Shown piece after piece: positions 20,901 through 31,565 of a stretch of DNA of 64,000 nucleotides. This DNA is from Dactylis glomerata (taxonomy: Eukaryota; Streptophyta; Magnoliopsida; Poales; Poaceae). How positions within the stretch are numbered: position 1 is the stretch's first letter; each line of letters opens with the position of its first letter. The position numbers were made by a program, and so were the translations under genes. The notes under the pieces are model-generated. The model saw nothing but the letters and a program-made list of their open reading frames with translations. It had not been told where the DNA came from and made no database searches. The stretch lies in assembly GCA_007115705.1 (NCBI GenBank), contig QXEO01000881.1, positions 1,272,769 through 1,336,768 on the forward strand, written 5' to 3'.

Positions 20901-22010
20901 TGAATAAATATTGGTAAGAGAAACTTAATGTATTTGGGCAGAATTGTGTGAAGATAGAGGTAGGTGGAAGTTTGGCATATTCACTTGATTCTTTGCTAGC
21001 AGTACAAAGTTAGAACTTAGTGGCATGAAGAACTTAGTCATGTGGTAGGCAAACATTACTATTTTTTCAGTCCTAGGCCCAATATTTTTTCTAAGATTAC
21101 CTTTTTCTAAAATTACCTAGAGCCACGATTTGCATGAGCGAGCATATTGCACCACAAAGAAACTCGGATATATGGAAATAAACCATCACACAGAAACACT
21201 TTCCAAGCGAATAATCTACTTGTAAGTAGTCTTAGAGAAAAAAACCTCAGTTCGCCCAATTTGAGGAGATGAGTGGCGGGAAAAGAAATGGAGACGGGGC
21301 GTGGGAGGAAGAAAGAAGAGGTGGAAGCAGAAAAGGAATATGATAAGGAAGAGGGGAGAACTGAAGCTTATCAACAAAATGTGATGGTGGTGATTGCGCA
21401 TACACCATTGCTGGCGACGGCTGCTCCGGATATGGCCAAAGCAAGTTTTCAAAATGACAAGGTGGAGGCACAAAAGAGGGAGAACTAGAGAAGGGAAGGA
21501 GGCACATTCATCAAGGGAGAACTACGGTGGATGAAGCATACGAAGAAGGCGTAGGCGTGGGAGGAGAGAAGAATTTAGTTTTTCAATCAAACACTTCTAC
21601 GTAAATAGCCATTAATGTTCCAATATAGAAGCTGGCTAACTATGAATTAAGCTTGCACCTGAGCACCAAACTTGAGATTTTAATCTACAAGGCAGACATC
21701 CTTCATTTTAAAAAAAAATCATCTGGAAGTATGGCTCACACCAGTTGTTGTCACAAGAGCACGAATTTCATGTTTAGGGTTTTCCTGTCCGAGCCCGTCA
21801 AACACAGAAGGGAGGGAGGCCAATAAAATTTCTAGACATTAGCTGCAATAATATCGAGCTGCATAAAGTCATCCACGTGAGTTCACTCAAAAAACATCAA
21901 TAAAAACTATAACAAATAATTCATTGTTGCATATGTTTAAGATTTATAAATTCAATAAAAAAGATACACAAAATAGTTCCACTTGAGAATAAAACACACA
22001 ATTAATGGTG
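20901..22010. other. Intergenic, no gene recognised
   Basis: A purine-rich stretch at 21260-21560 gives short open frames on both strands without motifs. 21600-22010 is AT-rich and downstream of the second F-box gene. No repeat boundary is clear. Confidence 0.35.
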
Positions 22011-22023
22011 AAACCGTACTACA

Positions 22024-23208
22024 TTATGAAGACTTCAAGTAGTGATCATCTGCTAATGAGGACTCTGAAAACAAGGGAACATATGAAAGATAAGGAGTCA
22101 TGCAGCTACATCCAACATCGCGTATAAAACTCAGCTTCCTAGAAACCATATCGTATGACATTAGTTTGGCCGGTGATCGGTAGCCCTTCTGACATAGTAT
22201 AAATATCACATTATTGTGCTCTGGATGGATTGCGCTGACCGTGTAACACCTCGCAAAGGTTGAATACTCTGTTCCAAGCAGCTGCAAGTGGCTGACGCCG
22301 TGCTTCAAGGTCCAGTTTTCACCGCTGGAATCTAGAACCCAGACTGAGAGTCTGGATGCACCTCTATTTGCGAAATGCAGTTGTCCCTGTGACAGATAAA
22401 CATCATGGACATCATCAGCTGAATGTGGTGCTGCAGGGACAGGAATAGCCCTATAATTCCCCTCCATGCCGACTGCTAAAACAAAATCATCAGAGGAAGA
22501 CAAATACAAGGTCCCGCTGAGAAATACGCCTTTTGCGACGCAGGCTATCGAAACCGGATTGTCCCAGACGATTGGATGTGTCCAAGCTCCAGATTTGGAC
22601 GAGTAGATCCTCACCGCTTTGGTGTGGCTACTGGCATCACCCTGCATATCTGTATCCACGACGCGGGCGAGCGCAAACTCGAACACATGGAAGTGGGAGG
22701 AGACGGCCGGATCAAAGGCCAGGCGAGCGAACCACACATCGTCCGACCAGCTGGTGGCAGGCAAGGAGACCGATTTCTCGGTGGCGGGGTTGCACACCAC
22801 GTACACGATCGTCTTCATATCGGTGTGCGTCCGGTGTCGGCAGAGAAGGAGGCCATTGCAGCAGTCCATCAAGAAGATGTTGTGTGTCTTGCATCCGGGA
22901 AAGAACGGGAGGGAGGTGTCGATGTGTCCGTACCAGTTCCCCGACACGCTTTGGTAACCAGGCAGCACGGGTGGGCGGCGGCCTGAGTCGTGGTCTCTGA
23001 AGAAGAAGCCGGCGAGTGTCTGGGGCAACTTCTTGCGGTGGTCCGGGTGGGCGACGAGGTCGCGCCAGCGCTTGGAGACGCACTTGCAGCAGCAGGTTGA
23101 CTTGAACGGGACGCGTGAGATGATCTCGACGAGGAGGTCGTCGGTGAGCTCCGACATCGGGCTCCTCCCCGTGTCCCTCTTCTTCTTGCAGCCCCGCGCC
23201 GCCACCAT
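22024..23208 (-). CDS. F-box protein (copy 2)
   Basis: The predicted protein of 394 residues starts MVAARGCKKKRD at the first ATG (23208) and is an intact single exon. An F-box lies at about residues 18-62 (MSELTDDLLVEIISRVPFK, CKCVSKRWRDLV). It is followed by an F-box-associated region with the landmarks DCCNGLLLCRHRTH, VVCNPATEKS, HVFEFALARV and YLSYVPLFSESS. The likely role is a substrate adaptor of an SCF ubiquitin ligase with unknown target. It is paralogous to 2644-3804; both end with the same YLSYVPLFS motif, and the pair shares duplicated noncoding flanks. The N-terminal half is GC-richer than copy 1. No lesion is visible. Confidence 0.85.
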   Translation of the reverse strand: MVAARGCKKKRDTGRSPMSELTDDLLVEIISRVPFKSTCCCKCVSKRWRDLVAHPDHRKKLPQTLAGFFFRDHDSGRRPPVLPGYQSVSGNWYGHIDTSLPFFPGCKTHNIFLMDCCNGLLLCRHRTHTDMKTIVYVVCNPATEKSVSLPATSWSDDVWFARLAFDPAVSSHFHVFEFALARVVDTDMQGDASSHTKAVRIYSSKSGAWTHPIVWDNPVSIACVAKGVFLSGTLYLSSSDDFVLAVGMEGNYRAIPVPAAPHSADDVHDVYLSQGQLHFANRGASRLSVWVLDSSGENWTLKHGVSHLQLLGTEYSTFARCYTVSAIHPEHNNVIFILCQKGYRSPAKLMSYDMVSRKLSFIRDVGCSCMTPYLSYVPLFSESSLADDHYLKSS

Positions 23209-23711
23209 CGCCGGCCAGACAGAGACGAAGGAGGGCAAGTTAGAGACTCCTCTGCGGGGCTAGAGGGACGAGGGGAGGAGTGCTACCTCGTCGTGCGATA
23301 CAGGACTCGCGGCGGAAACACGATAAGGGTTCGCAGCGGCGGCTGCGGCGAGATTGATTTTTGGAGAGACAAGGCAAGGAGTATCTGGGCTTTTTATCTT
23401 CTCTTTAGCTGGGCCGTAGGAGTCGAAGCGCTTTCAGGATTTCTGAGACGCGCGCGGACTCGGGCATGCATCGGGAGAATAATTTGCCTATGGGTTCTCA
23501 AAAAAAAGATGTAATTTGCCTATTACCCCAAAAAAACCTAATTTTCCCACGAGCTATTACAAGTTACGATCCTAGAAAATAAAATGAAATGCTAGTACGA
23601 GTTTCACGTAATCAATAAATTTTCATGCTAGCCAAATATATCTTTTTGCAGGGCCTTTTTATACAGTAAATTGCATGCATGTAGCATATATTTGGGATAC
23701 GTAAACTTGTA

Positions 23712-23862
23712 CTCCCTCCGTTTATAAATATAAGATGTTTTAGACTTTTAGTTTTGTAAAGTAAATGTGTCTAGACATCTTGTAGTGTGTAGGTTCACTC
23801 GAATATACACACTAAAATTTGTCTAGATACATTTGCTTCATAAACCTAAAACATCTAATATG
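23712..23862. mobile_element. Stowaway-type MITE (degraded right end)
   Basis: Begins CTCCCTCCGTTTATAAATAT after a TA and carries the internal hallmark TATAAGATGTTTTAG. The complementary CTAAAACATCTAATAT stands at about 23845-23860, so the element folds on itself. The terminal bases of the right end are lost. The matching place in the duplicate at 25225 lacks it. Confidence 0.75.
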
Positions 23863-24625
23863 TAAACACCTTTGTGCTTGTAAAAAATAAAAATGATATC
23901 AGCGCCTCATTCTATCTCTAGCCCCTTTTGCGCAAAACTTCAAAATTGAACCACAAGAGAAACCACCAAAAAATCATGGACTTAGTAGGTGAAGGAGTGG
24001 ATCGAGCGAGGACGTCGCGGAGATGGGGGAGAGAGTGATGCAGCGCGACATGGGATTGGAATGGATCAGGACTGGGTCGAGATATTTCTCCGGATACCAC
24101 CGGGTTGAACGAAATCCCTTACTATTAGGACATATGTCTCGCGGTGTATTGGTCGGCAACGTTGAGTCGGTCCCACTCAAGCACGCCACCTTTATTCGTT
24201 GTACTCTTCCACGCCACTCAAGTTATTGGACCACGCCACCCGTAGTTTGAAGCAGGCTGGCTTAATGCGATCCACCTAGTGGTGACGTGCACAATAGTGG
24301 CACGCTACCGGTGGAAGATTAGTGGTGGTGTGCCCTATTTCAACGTGTCACCGATATTTTAGACAAATAACGGTGATGTGGCACTTTAAAGACGTGGCAC
24401 TAACGTAATCGCCTGTAAGTGTTTTCTACTTTGTGAAACAAACTTGTCTAATAGAAGCCATCCAGAGCTCTTGACAACTATCCGTTTTTGTTAGGATTGA
24501 AAACCTGCTCATCTTTAACCTCAGAACAAAGAGGGTACAATTTGCTGCACGTGCACATGAAAACATGCTACCGCACGTGTCACAATTCAGTACAAAAATG
24601 GTTGAAAACACGAGTTAAAAAGCTA

Positions 24626-24866
24626 CTACATCCAGAATGCCACAGGATCGGAGCAGAGGTCATTAAATTCATGCCCTTCAGTCATCTCGTAGGAGCGCGC
24701 CCTCATCCGCGTCGTCCTCAGCTCTCCACTCTTGTCATACTTGAGTCCAAACCTGGTCACGTAGCACACGCCGAGTTGGCCCCTGACATCGCTCGAAAAT
24801 GTCGTAATCCTTGTGGACGAGATTCTCAATCAGGCAGTAGTCGCCGTTGCCCAGGCAGAGGAGGCA
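24626..24866 (-). pseudogene. 3' fragment of a DUF1668-like gene
   Basis: The minus strand encodes the last roughly 80 codons of the gene at 26556-27662, including YVTRFGLKYDKSGELRTTRM and the exact C-terminus DLCSDPVAFWM. Compared with the intact gene, two bases are missing just before the YVT codons (GTGTGCTACG versus GTGTGCTCTACG), which shifts the frame. Homology stops abruptly at about 24866. It is a 5'-truncated by-product of the tandem duplication. Confidence 0.85.
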
Positions 24867-25052
24867 CTATAAACACCCAAACATGAGTGTCGCCTCTTTC
24901 TACTACCACCCCGTTTCCTTCCACATAGGTTGGTGCCAAATAAACCTTTAAATATTCTTTCTCTATATATTTTTATAAAATCCTATTTTTTTTATTGGAA
25001 AATGGACGGACGCGGTAACGCGCGCCATCATGATCTAGTTACCCTGAAAAAA

Positions 25053-26555
25053 CGTTATTTGCCCACGAGCTATTACAAGTTACGATCCTACAAAATAAAA
25101 TGAAATGCTAGTACGAGTTTCACGTAATCAATAAATTTTCATGCTAGCCAAATATATACTTTTTGCAGGGCCTTTTTATACAGTAAATTTCATGCATGTA
25201 GCATATATCTGGGATACGTAAACTTGTACTTTCGTTACGAAGATTGAAGCATCAAGTTGCGACATGCATCCGTATGAGTGTAAACAACCTTTGTGCTTGC
25301 AACAAACCAAAAATAATGTCTGCGCCTCATTCTATCTCTAGCCCTTTGTGCAGTGCAGTGTGGGAGTGGAATGGATCAGGACTGGGTCGAGATATTTCTA
25401 CTGGTACCACCGGCTTACCACCGGGTTGAACGAAATCCCTTACTATTAGGACATATGTCGCGCGATGTATTGATTGACAACATTGAGTCGCTCCCACTCA
25501 AGCACGCCACCAGTATTCGTTATACGCTTGCACGCCACCAGGGGCCACGCCACCCCGTAGTTTGAAGCGGGCTGGCTTAATGTGACCCACCTAGTGGTGG
25601 GGTGCACAATGGCGACACGCTACCGGTGGAAGATTAGTGGTGGTGTGCCTATTTCAACGTGTCACCGATATTTTAGGCAAATAATAGTGGCGTGGCACTT
25701 TAAAGACGCGGCACTAACGTAATCGCCTATAAGTGTTCTCTACTTTGTGAAACAAACTTGTCTAAGTTTGACAAAAATATATCGCTCGAGGTGGATAATA
25801 TAGAAGCCATCAAGCGCTCTTGACAACTAGTCGATTTTGTTAAGATTGAGAACATGCTCATCTTTAACCACAGAGAGGGTACAAGCTATGAAAGAGAGTG
25901 GCTCTCACCTACACTCCCCTATCTATACCTTACATGCTTGAAATAGATCCGTGTTGCCTCTTTTTTCCATCTTCAACAACTTCTCTTTTTTGTAACTCTC
26001 ACACCATACAAGAAATGGATTTGAAAAGTTGGAGTTCACTGAAATATTTGAGAAAGAATGTGGGAAAAATATTTTGAGATTTTTTAGGCATTAGATATTT
26101 ATATTTTTTAAGAATTTATTTTGAATTTTAAATATTTGAAAACTTGTAATTGTATCCAAAAATCGTAACTATTTTTTACACATTCTAGTTGTAGTGTTAC
26201 AATGACTTGGAAAGTTTTAAATCCATAGGTTATATAGTTTGGGAGATATAAAAAAGACAAATCCTAAAAAGTTAAGGGGTGTAGATGAGACGTTGTCAGC
26301 TTTTCGAGCTATCAAAACATTCTATCGCACGTCTCACTTTTTTTTGCGAATAGGACTTTGGCATTAAAAGAAACAACGAACAGTACAAATCATCCTAAAA
26401 AAACAAAATTTACAACGAGAAGCCTTTCATCTTCAGCCTCTAGACAGTGTCGACTGCCGCACCTCCCTGAGTCATCTCACAATTAATTAAGCGCAATCCC
26501 TAAATGATGAATTAAGCGAAAATGGTTGAAGAACAAGTTAAACAGCTAGCTACTA
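25053..26555. repeat. Copy B of tandem duplication, with insertions
   Basis: Partner of 23546-24625. Two stretches are absent from copy A. About 25880-26310 has ends that are roughly inverted (CTCACCTACACTCCCC versus the complement of GGGGTGTAGATGAG), suggesting a MITE-like insertion. About 26338-26510 starts with a T-run. The rest is noncoding downstream DNA of the DUF1668-like gene. Confidence 0.7.
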
Positions 26556-27662
26556 CTACATCCAGAATGCGACAGGATCGGAGCAGAGGTCATTAAATTC
26601 ATGTCCTTCAGTCATCTCGTAGGAGCGCGCTCTCATCCGCGTCGTCCTCAGCTCTCCATTCTTATCATACTTGAGTCCAAACCTGGTCACGTAGAGCACA
26701 CGCCTGGTTGGCCCCCGACATCGCTCGAAAATGTTGTAATCCTTATGGACGAGATTCTCAATCACGCAGTAGTCGCCGTTGCCCAGGCAGAGGAGGGCGA
26801 CGCCGCGGTGCCGCTCGTCGTCCCGGGAGAAGAGCCGGTCCCTCCCGAGCTTCCACGCAGGCATGGTGCCGCCGCACTTGTCGGCGTCAGCGGCGGTGGC
26901 GACAGGCGGAACGTCGCAGGAGCAGACGTAGCCGACGCCGCCTTTGTAGCCGCAGAGCCCTACCCACGCATCGAGCTCGTCGTCGAAGAACGCCTGGCCT
27001 TCGAACGGCACGACCCAGCTGCCCTGGCGCGTCCACCGGTGGTCCTCGGTGTCCAAGGAGAAGGTTTCTTTCGCCCCGGAGACGAAGAGCGTCCGGCCAT
27101 CGGGGTGCAACGCAGTGGAGACGTTGAAGCCAGACTTAATCGGGGCATCGGCTACGGTCCAAGACCACCGCGTGGCTTCGATGGCGGTGATGTCGCGGGG
27201 CGGCGGCGGGTGGAGCACGCACAGGGAGAATCCCACCAACATGAACAGCTTGCCGGCGACGGACGCGTAGACGGGCTTGCCGTATACCTTCCTGCCGCCG
27301 GGGTGCGCGCAGAGGGTGAGCCCCAGCGTCTTCGTGTCGAACATGGGGAAGCCGCTGTCGGCGTCGCTGGAGACCCCCATGGCGAGTATGTTGGTGCCAA
27401 CCCCGCCGAAGTACGACAGCTTGCAGTGGGGACCGTCGAAGCGCACGACGGGTGGCTCCGGGAGGGGCTCCGCCTCCTCGCCCAGGTTGGCGCCGGCGCC
27501 GGCGCCGGCGCCGACGTCAGAGTCGAGATCTAGCTTGCGGACGCTGTATCCCATCTCCCAGTCGTCCACAACCAGATAGACATGCCGCTGCGGCTGCGGC
27601 GGCGGCCGCGGTCGCTTGGCCGTGCAGCAACATGGCTGAACCGCGTGCTGCCGCTTTGACAT
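26556..27662 (-). CDS. DUF1668-like protein of unknown function
   Basis: The predicted protein has 368 residues in a single exon, starting MSKRQHAVQPCCC at the first ATG (27662). It belongs to a grass-expanded family recognised by the N-terminal motif HVYLVVDDWEMGYSVRKLDLD, repeated blade-like motifs (FPMFDTKTLGL, ALHPDGRTLFVS, AWVGLCGYKGG, GDYCVIENLVH) and the C-terminus DPVAFWM. The repeats suggest a beta-propeller fold, but no biochemical role is known to me; the DUF1668 label is from memory and should be confirmed. A GCGCCG repeat (27489-27511) encodes an Ala-Gly run near residue 55. The gene is GC-rich, unlike its AT-rich surroundings, and looks intact. A truncated copy of its 3' end lies at 24626-24866. 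Confidence 0.78.
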   Translation of the reverse strand: MSKRQHAVQPCCCTAKRPRPPPQPQRHVYLVVDDWEMGYSVRKLDLDSDVGAGAGAGANLGEEAEPLPEPPVVRFDGPHCKLSYFGGVGTNILAMGVSSDADSGFPMFDTKTLGLTLCAHPGGRKVYGKPVYASVAGKLFMLVGFSLCVLHPPPPRDITAIEATRWSWTVADAPIKSGFNVSTALHPDGRTLFVSGAKETFSLDTEDHRWTRQGSWVVPFEGQAFFDDELDAWVGLCGYKGGVGYVCSCDVPPVATAADADKCGGTMPAWKLGRDRLFSRDDERHRGVALLCLGNGDYCVIENLVHKDYNIFERCRGPTRRVLYVTRFGLKYDKNGELRTTRMRARSYEMTEGHEFNDLCSDPVAFWM

Positions 27663-27932
27663 CCTCTCCGGCGGGAGGTGCTCTGTCTGTGATATCCTCG
27701 TTGCCAGCGAATAGAGCAAAACTCTTCAGAGCAAGAAAATTAGATCCGGCAGGCCCTGATAAATAAGCGAAACGAGATTGATTGGGAAGCGGTCCGGATT
27801 GATCGTTCCCGAATTCCACTCAGATACGTAGTCAGCTTAGCAGTCCGACATCGGATTGAGCTTACAGAACCATGTGTATCGAAGTATTCCCAGTATAATA
27901 GAGTCTGGGCCTCTGGCTTGTCTGAAGTTGTA

Positions 27933-28165
27933 GGGCCTGTTTGGTTTGTGTCCTAAGCTTATCGTATTGAAAAATTGGTCATGCCAAATATCCTTTTATC
28001 TTTTTGATTTGTTGTCAATTATTTAGCTGCCAATAGATCACTTGATGTCTCCTTCACCGATTCTTGCCAAAATTTTGGCAACGCATGGACGGCCAAATCC
28101 TGCGCCAAAAAAATTGGCTAGCCAATTTTGGTAAGGTTGCTTGTGGGCACAAACCAAACAGACCC
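27933..28165. mobile_element. Tourist/Harbinger-like MITE
   Basis: Terminal inverted repeats of about 21 bp: left GGGCCTGTTTGGTTTGTGTCC, right complement GGGTCTGTTTGGTTTGTGCCC. It is flanked on both sides by GTA (27930-27932 and 28166-28168), the 3-bp duplication size of PIF/Harbinger elements. It is 233 bp long and has no coding capacity. Confidence 0.85.
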
Positions 28166-28417
28166 GTAGTTTGCACGAACAGGCCCAGCTGGTGTTGACG
28201 GAGCTGGTATAGAACCATTGGATTCAGATGAACCCAATAAAATCCATCAAATCTTCATTAAATTAACCTGTGATATTGCTACTTAGTGGAAGATTACACT
28301 ATAACTAATAAATGCTGAACCCAATAATTTTTTGCTCTAGCTTCGCCACTATGCACTCAGAACGACCGATTTTATTTTGTAATATAAGGAGGAAAAGTGG
28401 GCAAACGGGAATTTTCC

Positions 28418-28696
28418 TACGGAAATTTTGTTTCCCGACACTTCATCAGAAGCAGAAGTTCCCCGGTTGGATGTTAAAATTGAGAGTAAGACCAGTACTC
28501 GTTGGTGTTCATCTTAACGCGGCAACAACCCTCGTCAGAGTACATTACTAAAAGAGAATCTGTTCCAACACGCAAATTGATCCAAATGGACACAACCAGG
28601 TAATCGAGATTTCAGTTCAATCGAACAGGAGTCGTTGACAAAGATATACTACTGTTAAAACTTGTATTTAAATTACCACATCACGCCACGCAGCGG
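28418..28696. repeat. Copy 1 of SRC2-like 3' flank
   Basis: This shares GTTCATCTTAACGCGGCAAC, CGCAAATTGATCCAAATGG, GAGATTTCAGTTCAA and TTACCACATCACGCC, in that order, with two further copies at 30915-31215 and 31216-31490 next to the SRC2-like gene. The copies are of a downstream or 3' UTR region and are noncoding. Confidence 0.8.
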
Positions 28697-28739
28697 TCTG
28701 CGCTCGCATTTTGGATCAATTTGCGCGCCAGAATGGATC

Positions 28740-29068
28740 CAAATAAGTTCAGAATATTCACAAATCTACCCTTCACATGCAAAAAAAACCCTTCCGTGTG
28801 TGTTGCACCTTCTAAATTCTACAAATATGTTGACCACGGCTCCATGCTCACAGCGGACAGGCAAGTCACCATCATCGGTTCCGCAAAAATCGGAGTCATG
28901 CGTGCTATTGATACTCCAACAATTCAACACTACTTATCCATCTCAAATCCAAAATACCCAAATCAAAGGTAACCCTAACCCTATAAATTGGAAAATGCCA
29001 ATACTCTTATCAATGTCGAGGGAGCTCAACTCTAGAGATGACTTCTCAGCATCGCCCCACGAAACCAT
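28740..29068 (-). pseudogene. GRF-type zinc-finger fragment, probably transposon-derived
   Basis: On the minus strand an ATG at 29068 (MVSWGDAEKSSLELSS) is followed, after an intron-like or disrupted gap, by a segment at about 28900-28770 reading LPVRCEHGAVVNIFVEF then RRCNTHGRVFFACEG. The Cys/His/Cys spacing and the NT(H)GRVFFAC block resemble GRF-type zinc fingers, common in plant transposons and captured gene fragments. No complete protein can be assembled. The fragment lies inside the DNA that separates copies 1 and 2 of the SRC2-like flank. Confidence 0.45.
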
Positions 29069-29439
29069 GCCAATAATGGGCGGCGACTACGGGGGATCTA
29101 CGGCGGCAGCAAGAGGCGACGAGCAATGGTAGGAGAGAAACAAGTAGCGGGAGGAGAGAGGAAGAGGATGACGATGTCTTAAAATAGCTCTTTTAACCCG
29201 CTTTGTATTGTGTTCTCCGTCCAACACCTGCTTGCCACGCCGAACTGACAATGGGCCCGCCAAAAGACGGCTTCACACCAAAAAATCGAGCAAATAGAGC
29301 TTTTTGTTGCAAGCTAGATCTGTAGCTGGCATTTATCTGTCAAACCGACCACAAGTGATAGTTATCTATCGTGACTGCTCCAAATATGGTGGATTTTTGT
29401 GATTTTCTCCGATAGAAGGCACTCGAGTGCCTGACTTTG

Positions 29440-30905
29440 AATTAGCCCCAAGCGTCTAGTATGTTACAGACATTGAAAATGCTAGGGTTACCAGCTTACA
29501 AGAAGAGCACGGAGAGAAGAACAACGCCTAAACAACAAAAAGAAATACTACTACAAGCAAAGATAGAAAAGGAAACTAAGTGTCCTAGGCTTGAAATCTT
29601 CATCTTCTACTCGCTGAAGCACCAGGCGTTGCCGGATCAAGCCACAACCATCATAGGGATCCACATGGCGCCGTCTTCTCGAGCTCATACCAACAACAAA
29701 TGGAAACCACCATAAGTGCTTATCAAGAACAGTCGAGGATTAAGGTTCTAAGGCAACACCTCTCGGGCACCAAAATGTCGTTGTCGCCCACACCGCGAGG
29801 GTCAAGGTTTTCACCTAGAAACACAATACCAAGAATGGAACGTAAATGAAGGCACCTCAACAACGCCTCAAAGAAGGAGAACGACATCCACAGATATCAT
29901 CGTTGTTGGCGCAGGACCAGCCGGGCAAGGATTTCGCCTGAGCCGTCCGCCACACCCATCTCACACCATGCCAACTAGCCAGAGATGCACGACAAGCAAA
30001 AGAAACTCCATATTAGAGACCAACACTATGGAAGAATCCAAGCAAAAATGAAGCGCAAGGAGTTCATCTTCTCCCCAAATCCGAAGGAAACTGGAAGGAG
30101 GAAGGTAGGTGGGATCGTTCGACGTCGGAGAAGACAATAAAGAGGTCCCCGGGGTGAGGAAGGGGGTACTACGAGACCTCTGCTCCGTCACCAACGGTAA
30201 TGCGGGTTACCTTGACCACGCCTGCACTAATCCCGACTACACTCACCTCACTCCTCACTGTCCCAAGCTCGCATAGAGGCGTCACCCACAGAACTAGCCT
30301 CCACACAACACGCCTCATGAAGCACCGCCGACGGATCCGCAAACCAACCACACGGCCATCCACCATGACCAGGAGAACCCTACCCCAGAACTGGAGGACC
30401 CAGAACGAAGCACTCAACAACGCTAGCATAGGAGCACAACCCTCAGCTGACAGCGACAAAGACGATCTGCAACAACGGAGGTCTACCACACACAAAACCA
30501 CATAGGAAGCTCCACTCTCAAGCAACCACACCAACTCTTGGAGCAGCGGTCGGATCTACCAGAGAGATCCCGTGGTGGCCATGAGAAGGAGCCAACGGTG
30601 GTCGGATCTTAGCCAGAACAAACCGGTGGGATAGTAATCAGATCTAACCGGCGAGGGAGATGGAGGGGGACATGGCGAGAGGACATGGGGACAGAGTGGC
30701 CAGGATCCACCGCGGGGCAAGGAGGGAACCCCATCACCACTAGCGACGACGAGTGGGCCTAGCACGACAGCCTACCTCCATACAGCCGTGCTGAGACCCA
30801 GAGGAGCCGACGCCCCACCTCCCCCTTCACCGGTGTCACGCGGCCTTGTCCGACAGCGGCCTCTGGGGCGACATGACGACGAAGCAATGGCGGCGGGGGA
30901 AACTA
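29440..30905 (-). mobile_element. Possible degenerate non-LTR retroposon
   Basis: The GC-rich end near 30905, read on the minus strand, starts CCCTAGTTTCCCCCGCCGCC. Composition becomes more T-rich toward about 29440, as in the untranslated parts of plant LINE-derived repeats. No reverse transcriptase motif was found and no target duplication was identified. A perfect 14-bp palindrome GGCACTCGAGTGCC lies at the left border (about 29417). Frames such as 30169-30534 look like chance. Confidence 0.3.
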
Positions 30906-30914
30906 GGGTTCCTA

Positions 30915-31490
30915 GAGGATAATTTCGTAAGGAAATTTCTTTTCCCGATTGAAACTCCATTAGAAGCAGAAGCTCCCCAGCTTGATTTGGTACTTCAGAG
31001 TTCATAGTAAGACAAGTTCCCCCTCAATTTGAGTATTCGTCAGTGTTCATCTTAACGCGGCAACGCACCTCGTGAGAGTGCATGTCTAAAGATTGACTCA
31101 AACTTACAACAAAGAACAACTAGAAATTCTTTCCAATGCGCAAATTGATCCAAATGGACGCAAATAGGTAAATGAGATTTCAGCTCAAGCGGAACAGGAG
31201 CCGTTCACAAAAATATACTCGTCAGAGGCGGAAGCTCTGATGTGGAATGTTTGATGTGGAATTCAGAGTAAGGCCAGTACTCGTCAGTGTTCATCTTAAC
31301 GCGGCAACGCACCTCGTCAGAGTATTGGCTCAAACTTACAGCAACGCACAACCAGAAAACCCATTCCAACGCGCAAACAAATTGATCCAAATGGGCACGA
31401 ACATGTAATCAAGATTTCAGTTCACAAATATATACTCATGTTAAAACCTGTATTTACATTACCACATCACGCCGCAAAGGCGCTTGCAAT
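30915..31490. repeat. Copies 2 and 3 of SRC2-like 3' flank, in tandem
   Basis: Two adjacent, diverged copies (about 30915-31215 and 31216-31490) repeat GTGTTCATCTTAACGCGGCA, CAAATTGATCCAAATGG and GAGATTTCAG/CAAGATTTCAG. Copy 3 runs into the region immediately downstream of the SRC2-like stop codon (31566), so the ancestral sequence is most likely this gene's 3' UTR or flank. Confidence 0.8.
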
Positions 31491-31565
31491 TTTAGCATAA
31501 CATAAACTGGAAAATAAACGAAGAACAAAATAACTCTGCTGCATCTGGATCCCGGAGCAAACGCT

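Larger units (their letters stand above)
23546..24866. repeat. Copy A of a tandem duplication
   Basis: This matches 25053-26800 in order: CCCACGAGCTATTACAAG (23546/25055), GTACGAGTTTCACGTAATC, a GGATCAGGACTGGGTCGAGA block (24062/25374), a CACGCTACCGGTGGAAGATT block (24300/25617), CTACTTTGTGAAACAAAC (24427/25740), and then the 3' end of the DUF1668-like gene (24590/26520). A Stowaway element (23712) is present only in copy A. Copy B has extra DNA at about 25880-26510. Confidence 0.85.

Noticed and set aside
22533..23083. Overlapping frames of 112-155 codons on both strands
   Set aside because: Shadows of the second F-box gene.
26601..27533. A 310-codon plus-strand frame and several shorter ones
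   Set aside because: Antisense shadow of the GC-rich DUF1668-like gene; composition reflects the opposite strand.
28662..29132. A 156-codon plus-strand frame
   Set aside because: No motif; it lies opposite the GRF-like fragment and across a duplication border.
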